This document shows, one piece after another, positions 4,957 through 8,474 of a stretch of 8,474 nucleotides of DNA (its first letter is position 1; each line of letters starts with the position of its first letter). The position numbers were made by a program, and so were the translations under genes. Below the pieces are notes generated by a model. That model did not search any database, was not told the DNA's origin, and saw only the letters and a list, made by a program, of their open reading frames with translations. This DNA is from Thermoleophilaceae bacterium (lineage in GTDB: Bacteria > Actinomycetota > Thermoleophilia > Solirubrobacterales > Thermoleophilaceae), in the NCBI GenBank assembly GCA_013813135.1, contig JACCSF010000412.1:1-8474 (forward strand), written 5' to 3'.

Positions 4957-5868
4957 CTAGCCGACCGCGGCGCGTTCCAGGCGGCGCCGCAGCTCGTCGC
5001 CGCGCCCGGAGGCCACCGCGCGGGCGGCGCGCCTCTCGCTCAGCTCCAGGCCGCGCGCGGTCGCGAGCTCCAGCAGCTCTTGGCGCTCCTCGGATTCACG
5101 CGCGGTCTTCAGGAACAGCCACCCGAGTAGCACTACGGTGACGATGCTGCTTTCGATCATCATGATCGTGCCCGCCGCGCCCTGGTCCTGGAGCGGACTC
5201 AGGTTCCAGCTCGCCTGGCCGGGCCGGTAGTCGGGATAAAAGACGCTCCCCGACCAGAGGAAGATGTTGCCGAGCAGCGCGCCGGTCAGCCGGACGCCCA
5301 CGATGTAGAGCAGCTTCGCGCCGTTGCCGAACCACTCGGGCTGGGGCAGCGGCCCGAGCAGCGCCAGCCACATCGTGAAGCCGAACAGCACGAAGCTGCC
5401 GTGCTGCAGCGTGTGTACGGGCTCTGAGCCGAGTGCGGCCTGGTAGAGGCCCGGGAGGTGCCAGACGTAGAGATCGGCGGCCCACAGCACGAACGCAACG
5501 ACGGGGTGCGCCAGCACACGCAGCCGCCGCGCGACGCGAGTGGCGAGCAGCGGCTGGAGCAGCGGCCCGGTCAGGCCGAGCACAATCAGCAGCGCGGCGA
5601 GGTCGGCCATCATCACGTGCTGCGCCATGTGGGCCAGGATCAGCTCGCCGCCGATGTGGGCCAGCGGCGACACGAGCGCAGCCAGGATCAGAGCGATGCC
5701 GGCGGCGAAGCACGCCATCCGCCAGGCCGGTACGGGGCGGCCCTGCCGGGCGAGCGTGCGCGCCCGCACCCAGTAGGCGGTCAGCGCCGCCAGCGGCGAC
5801 AGTATCTGCAGCGGCTCGAAGACGCCGCCCCCGACGTGCGCGAGCGGGGCGATCACCGGATCGAGCAT
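4957..5868 (-). CDS. ctaG: Cytochrome c oxidase assembly factor, Caa3_CtaG family
   Basis: A 303-residue polytopic membrane protein of the Bacillus-type CtaG family, needed for active caa3/aa3 cytochrome oxidase and probably linked to copper delivery. This family is unrelated to the Cox11-type protein also called CtaG. About seven hydrophobic segments are visible. Conserved landmarks are 'SPLAHIGGELILAHMAQHVMM' region histidines (His71, His80, His84), 'WHLPGLYQAAL' (His137) and 'VHTLQHGSFVLFGFTMW' (His152, His156). A charged cytoplasmic helix rich in Glu/Arg (about 255-301) ends the protein. ATG 5868 begins 12 bp after the AlkZ-like gene stop and has only a weak GGCGG upstream. No oxidase subunit genes are in the window, so the link to a particular oxidase is by family only. 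Confidence 0.9.
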   Translation of the reverse strand: MLDPVIAPLAHVGGGVFEPLQILSPLAALTAYWVRARTLARQGRPVPAWRMACFAAGIALILAALVSPLAHIGGELILAHMAQHVMMADLAALLIVLGLTGPLLQPLLATRVARRLRVLAHPVVAFVLWAADLYVWHLPGLYQAALGSEPVHTLQHGSFVLFGFTMWLALLGPLPQPEWFGNGAKLLYIVGVRLTGALLGNIFLWSGSVFYPDYRPGQASWNLSPLQDQGAAGTIMMIESSIVTVVLLGWLFLKTARESEERQELLELATARGLELSERRAARAVASGRGDELRRRLERAAVG

Positions 5869-5880
5869 ACGCCGCCGGCG

Positions 5881-6951
5881 CTAGAGGCCGACGACCTCGA
5901 AGCTGCGGGCCTCCGGCTCGCAGAAGCGCGCCGTGCGGTTGGCCTCGGCGCGGATCGCGGCGTGCGCCGAGCGACGGATGTCCACGTGCGGGGCGATCTC
6001 GACCTGCACCGCGTCGCGCTTGCGTCGCAGCCACCAGCTGGCGGCGACGCGGCCGTCGACGGTCACCGTCTGGTCGCCGCTCAGCGTCAGCTTCAAGGGC
6101 TCGAGCTCGGGCGGGATGACCCGCTCGCGGTGCGCATACGCGAGCAGCGCCTGTTCCCACCTGGCAAGCAGGCGCACCGGCAGCCGCGTCTTCGCCGGCG
6201 GCAGCGGCGCGCCGGGCAGGTCAAGCAGCTCGGCGCCACGCTCGTCACGGTACGAGACCGTCCGAACGCGCTCGGCCGCCTCGGCGAAGTCGCGCTGCGC
6301 GACGCCCGCCCATGCGGCCGCGTCCCGCAGGCTGGCGGGTCCGAACGCGGCCAGGTAGCGGGACAGCACGAGCGCCGCGGCCTCCACCGGATCGGGCAGC
6401 GGGCGCGGGTCCAGCACGAAGGTGGGCCGGCGGCGGTCGCGCCAGAAGCCCGCCGGCGGCGGCTGCACCAGCGGCAGCAGTGTGCGCGCGAAGAACACGG
6501 GCGTCCACTCGTCGGCGGTCACGCCCTCGTAGCCGATCACGCGCTCACGGATCTCGGCGTTCGTGCGCGGCTCGCCCAGCCATGCCCCGAGCTCGGCCGC
6601 CACCTCAGCCTCGTCGAGATGCGCGTGGTCCTTGCGCCACTTGCGCATGCGGGTCTGGCGCGTCAACTGCGCGTACGCGGGGTACTCCGCCCCGGCGACG
6701 AGGTGCAGCGTCACGCGCATGATCGTCGTCTTGAGGACGTCGCTCGAGTCGAGCGCCGCCTCTAGCTCGGCGGGAGCGAAGCCGTCGAGCCGGGCGGCCA
6801 GCGCGATGTACGGCGCGGGCGAGTCCTGGCCCTGCAGCGGCGTGAGCAGGCGAATCGCCTCGGCCGGCCCGAGACGCCGCCGCTCGAGCAGCATCTGCCG
6901 CGACGCCAGCGCTGCGGTCAGCTCCCGGCGGGTGAGCGTGCGCTCGCTCAG
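5881..6951 (-). CDS. AlkZ-like winged-helix (HTH_42) protein
   Basis: About 356 residues, of the tandem winged-helix HTH_42/AlkZ-like superfamily. Characterised members are DNA glycosylases that unhook interstrand cross-links or remove alkylated bases; many members are untested. The catalytic-type QxQ motif is present as 'LQGQDSPAPY' (Gln40 and Gln42 counting from the CTG). A 'TTIMRVTLHLV' segment and a C-terminal 'GDQTVTVDGRVAASWW' sheet are also typical. The start is unusual. Homology needs the 'LTRRELTAALASRQ' stretch, yet the only start-like codon ahead of it is CTG 6951, which overlaps the dehydrogenase stop as CTGA. The first ATG, at 6894, would drop 19 residues of the first helix. No Shine-Dalgarno precedes either, so reinitiation after the upstream stop is the likely route. 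The much longer open frame running into the dehydrogenase is an artefact. Confidence 0.8.
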   Translation of the reverse strand: MSERTLTRRELTAALASRQMLLERRRLGPAEAIRLLTPLQGQDSPAPYIALAARLDGFAPAELEAALDSSDVLKTTIMRVTLHLVAGAEYPAYAQLTRQTRMRKWRKDHAHLDEAEVAAELGAWLGEPRTNAEIRERVIGYEGVTADEWTPVFFARTLLPLVQPPPAGFWRDRRRPTFVLDPRPLPDPVEAAALVLSRYLAAFGPASLRDAAAWAGVAQRDFAEAAERVRTVSYRDERGAELLDLPGAPLPPAKTRLPVRLLARWEQALLAYAHRERVIPPELEPLKLTLSGDQTVTVDGRVAASWWLRRKRDAVQVEIAPHVDIRRSAHAAIRAEANRTARFCEPEARSFEVVGL

Positions 6952-8240
6952 GCGGTCGGCAGCGACGCCGCGGCGGAGCGGACCGCGTCCCCGGGCGAGT
7001 TCCCCGGCGCCTGCTCCACCAGGTCCTCGACCTCGAGGTGCTGCCGGTAGTCGCTGCGCTGCATGCGCGCGATGACCAGCCGCTGCACCTGGGCCGTGCC
7101 CTCGAAGAGCTGGTAGATCTTCGCGTCCCTGAAGAACTTCTCCAGGGGGCAGTCGGTCGTCTGCGCGTAGGGGCCCACCAGGTCCATCAGCGTGGTGGTC
7201 GCCCACATCGCAACGTCGCCGGCCTTGAGCTTCGACATCGAGCCCTGCCCGCCCGTCATCGGAACGCCGTTGCGCCCCATCCAGGATGCGCGCCACACCA
7301 GCAATCGGGCAGCCTCGATCTCGGTGGCGACGTCGGCGAGCACCTGCTGCACGCGCTGCTGCTCGAGCAGCGGCGTGCCGTCCTCCTGCCTGTCCTCCAG
7401 ATACTCGAGCGTCCACTCGTAGGCGGCCTGGGCGATGCCGAGCGCCGATGCGCCCACAAGCGGGCGCGTGAGCTCGAAGGTGGCCAGGGCGTTCGAGGAG
7501 CGGCCCGTGGACTCGCCGGAGCGGGCGCGCGCCAGCTTCTTCTCGAGCTTGTCCCGGCCACCGAGCAGGTAGTCCATCGGAACGCGGCAGTCCTCGAGGA
7601 TCACCTCGGAGGTCTGCGAGGCGCGGATGCCGAGCTTCGACTCCTTCTTGCCCATCGACAGCCCGGGCGTGTCCTTGGGGACGACGAAGGACGCCTGCCC
7701 GCGGTGGCCGAGGTTGGGGTCGACGGTCGCGACCACGACGGTCACGTCGGCGATGCCGCCGTTGGTGATGAACACCTTGGTCCCGTTGAGGACCCACTCG
7801 TCGCCGTCCTGCTTGGCGGTGGTGCGCAGCGAGCGCACGTCTGAGCCCGCGCTCGGCTCGGTCACGGCATAGGCGCCCAGCTTGATCTCGTCACCCATGC
7901 CGAAGCACTCCGGCACCCAGCGGCCGATCTGCTCGGGCGTGCCGGAGCTGGCGATGCCGGCGGCCGCGAGCGACCCGCCCTGGATGGCGAGCGCGATGCC
8001 GGCGCACCCCCAATGCAGCTCCTCGGCGTAGATGCAGCTGAACATGCCGTCGGGATCGGTGCCCATCCGCTGGATGGTCTCCAGGCCGTGCAGGTTCCAC
8101 TCGCGGGCGGCCTTGATCACCTCCCACGGCACGCTCTCTTCGCGGTCGTGCTTCTCAGCGGCCGGCCTGATCACCTCGCGCGCGAAGCGGCGGCAGTGGT
8201 CCTGGAACTCGAGCTGTTCGTCGTTGAGCCTGAAATCCAC
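6948..8240 (-). CDS. Acyl-CoA dehydrogenase
   Basis: A 430-residue FAD enzyme that desaturates acyl-CoA at the alpha-beta position, the first step of beta-oxidation or branched-chain breakdown, passing electrons to an electron-transfer flavoprotein. The N-terminal helical domain is followed by the FAD-contacting 'AYAVTEPSAGSD' (123-134) and 'WVLNGTKVFITNG' (149-161). The C-terminal helical domain carries 'FEGTAQVQR', whose Glu380 aligns with the catalytic base of medium-chain dehydrogenase. A charged insertion 'GGRDKLEKKLARARSG' region (about 229-244) precedes the C-terminal domain. Chain-length preference cannot be deduced. GTG 8240 is preferred over ATG 8264 because GGAGG (8249-8253) lies eight bases before it and family members usually begin 'MDF.L'. 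It heads the four-gene operon under a FadR-like operator. Confidence 0.92.
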   Translation of the reverse strand: MDFRLNDEQLEFQDHCRRFAREVIRPAAEKHDREESVPWEVIKAAREWNLHGLETIQRMGTDPDGMFSCIYAEELHWGCAGIALAIQGGSLAAAGIASSGTPEQIGRWVPECFGMGDEIKLGAYAVTEPSAGSDVRSLRTTAKQDGDEWVLNGTKVFITNGGIADVTVVVATVDPNLGHRGQASFVVPKDTPGLSMGKKESKLGIRASQTSEVILEDCRVPMDYLLGGRDKLEKKLARARSGESTGRSSNALATFELTRPLVGASALGIAQAAYEWTLEYLEDRQEDGTPLLEQQRVQQVLADVATEIEAARLLVWRASWMGRNGVPMTGGQGSMSKLKAGDVAMWATTTLMDLVGPYAQTTDCPLEKFFRDAKIYQLFEGTAQVQRLVIARMQRSDYRQHLEVEDLVEQAPGNSPGDAVRSAAASLPTA

Positions 8241-8248
8241 GGTGGGAG

Positions 8249-8253
8249 CCTCC
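8249..8253 (-). promoter_or_regulatory. Ribosome-binding site of the acyl-CoA dehydrogenase
   Basis: GGAGG with an eight-base spacer to GTG 8240. The longer start at 8264 would place this inside the coding region and itself has only a weak GAAG upstream. Confidence 0.65.
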
Positions 8254-8296
8254 GGGCGCCGCATCGCGAGCTTCGCTCAGGCCGCGGCGTTCAAGT

Positions 8297-8314
8297 TGAC
8301 TGACGAGTCAATCA
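8297..8314. promoter_or_regulatory. FadR/TetR-type operator candidate
   Basis: TGACTGA-CGAG-TCAATCA is an 18-bp near-palindrome (6 of 7 arm bases paired). It overlaps a perfect 6-4-6 palindrome TTGACT-GACG-AGTCAA (8296-8311). The TGAnTGA-N4-TCAnTCA layout matches, from memory, the operator of Bacillus FadR (TetR family), which is released by long-chain acyl-CoA and controls beta-oxidation genes. It overlaps the predicted -10 of an acyl-CoA dehydrogenase operon, an ideal place for repression. No regulator gene is seen in the window. Confidence 0.6.
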
Positions 8315-8316
8315 TA
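8311..8316 (-). promoter_or_regulatory. Predicted -10 box of the acyl-CoA dehydrogenase operon
   Basis: TATGAT on the minus strand is one mismatch from TATAAT. The transcript would start near 8304, within the operator, with a leader of about 60 bases. No good -35 is visible 16-18 bp upstream, so the promoter may need an activator or be weak. Confidence 0.5.
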
Positions 8317-8363
8317 CGTTACCCACCGGGCTTCCGCTCTAGTCGCGGCCCCCCTCTCGCATA

Positions 8364-8378
8364 GCGTTGGGCTAACGC
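8364..8378. repeat. 15-bp inverted repeat
   Basis: GCGTT-GGGCT-AACGC is a perfect 5-bp-arm inverted repeat. On the minus strand it contains the stop codon of the doubtful partial frame 8372-8473, so it could be a short terminator stem, but no T-run follows. It could also be an operator. Low significance alone. Confidence 0.3.
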
Positions 8379-8473
8379 AGCGAAGGTGAGCCGGCTGGAT
8401 CAGCGACGGACCGCCGGCGTCCAGCCGGTCGCCCGCCGTTGGCCTCCAGCCATTCCCGGATCGTCTTCGAATG
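8372..8473 (-). CDS. Possible C-terminal fragment of an unidentified protein
   Basis: A minus-strand frame entering from the right edge reads 33 residues to a TAG at 8372-8374. The first part, 'SKTIREWLEANGGRPA', looks protein-like and has G/C-rich third positions. It resembles the 'IRxWxExxGGRPA' segment near the start of small actinobacterial hypothetical proteins. After that the residues become unlike the family and codon use worsens, and a strong inverted repeat (8391-8428) lies inside. It may be a gene end, a decayed remnant or chance. No start is visible in the window. Confidence 0.3.
   Translation of the reverse strand, partial: HSKTIREWLEANGGRPAGRRRSVADPAGSPSLR
8391..8428. repeat. 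Perfect 9-bp inverted repeat with 20-bp spacer
   Basis: CCGGCTGGA (8391-8399) and TCCAGCCGG (8420-8428) are exact inverted copies separated by 20 bp. No T-tract follows in either direction. It could be a transcript-end hairpin, a protein-binding site or a remnant. It is one of the longer perfect stems in the window. Confidence 0.4.
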
Positions 8474-8474
8474 G

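Noticed and set aside
5458..6765. 435-codon plus-strand open frame opposite ctaG and the AlkZ-like gene
   Set aside because: Arg- and His-rich shadow translation typical of the antisense of high-GC genes; the minus-strand proteins have recognisable motifs throughout.
6952..7797. Long minus-strand frame extending the AlkZ-like gene upstream through the dehydrogenase
   Set aside because: The extension is Arg/Gly/Ala-rich with no domain similarity and lies in another frame of a clear acyl-CoA dehydrogenase.
8241..8264. Longer dehydrogenase start at ATG 8264
   Set aside because: It has a weak upstream signal and adds eight residues not typical of the family, while GTG 8240 has GGAGG at ideal spacing.
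1..8474. Defence system, CRISPR array, insertion sequence, tRNA or phage gene
   Set aside because: No repeats-spacers, transposase or integrase motifs, terminal repeats or tRNA-like folds were seen on either strand.

Overview
The window is high-GC DNA with the strong preference for G/C in third codon positions typical of Actinomycetota. A PspA gene followed by a PspAA gene, actinobacterial-type acyl-CoA dehydrogenase and hotdog thioesterase genes, and a Caa3_CtaG-type assembly factor all fit an aerobic actinobacterium. A deep lineage such as Thermoleophilia/Solirubrobacterales is my guess, not something the sequence proves. There is no rRNA, tRNA, insertion sequence, phage gene or CRISPR array. 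Most of the window looks like ordinary chromosome.

Left to right: bases 1-333 are non-coding as far as I can support, with several inverted repeats packed into 189-310. A plus-strand membrane protein with two DUF4389-like repeats (334-960) converges on a minus-strand FAD-linked oxidoreductase of the berberine-bridge type (972-2357). The oxidoreductase has its own promoter-like sequence and a Shine-Dalgarno. A 12-bp stem-loop at 2451-2480 separates it from a three-gene minus-strand envelope-stress operon: pspA (3196-3951), pspAA (2921-3199, 4-nt overlap) and a stand-alone cyclic-nucleotide-binding domain protein (2480-2884). A 56-bp divergent gap with a near-symmetric -10 element leads to a plus-strand acyl-CoA thioesterase (4008-4496). 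Its stop codon overlaps, tail to tail, the stop of the last gene of a second minus-strand operon.

That operon reads right to left: acyl-CoA dehydrogenase (6948-8240), AlkZ-like winged-helix protein with a QxQ motif (5881-6951), CtaG-like oxidase assembly protein (4957-5868) and a small NTF2-like lipoprotein (4493-4954). The junctions are -4, +12 and +2 nt. Upstream of the dehydrogenase, a TGAnTGA-N4-TCAnTCA element overlaps a TATGAT -10 box. This resembles the operator of TetR-family fatty-acid regulators (FadR type), so the whole operon may respond to acyl-CoA. The last ~100 bases hold a weak partial reading frame and inverted repeats.

Themes: acyl-CoA metabolism (dehydrogenase, thioesterase), membrane stress (Psp module) and respiratory-chain assembly. 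Three starts were chosen on ribosome-binding or coupling evidence and not by longest frame: the cyclic-nucleotide protein (ATG 2884), the dehydrogenase (GTG 8240) and the AlkZ-like protein (apparently CTG 6951). I found no clear novel defence or mobile system. The most unusual items are the cyclic-nucleotide sensor in the Psp operon, the CTGA overlap, the DNA-repair-type gene inside a lipid/respiration operon, and the structured leader before the DUF4389 gene.
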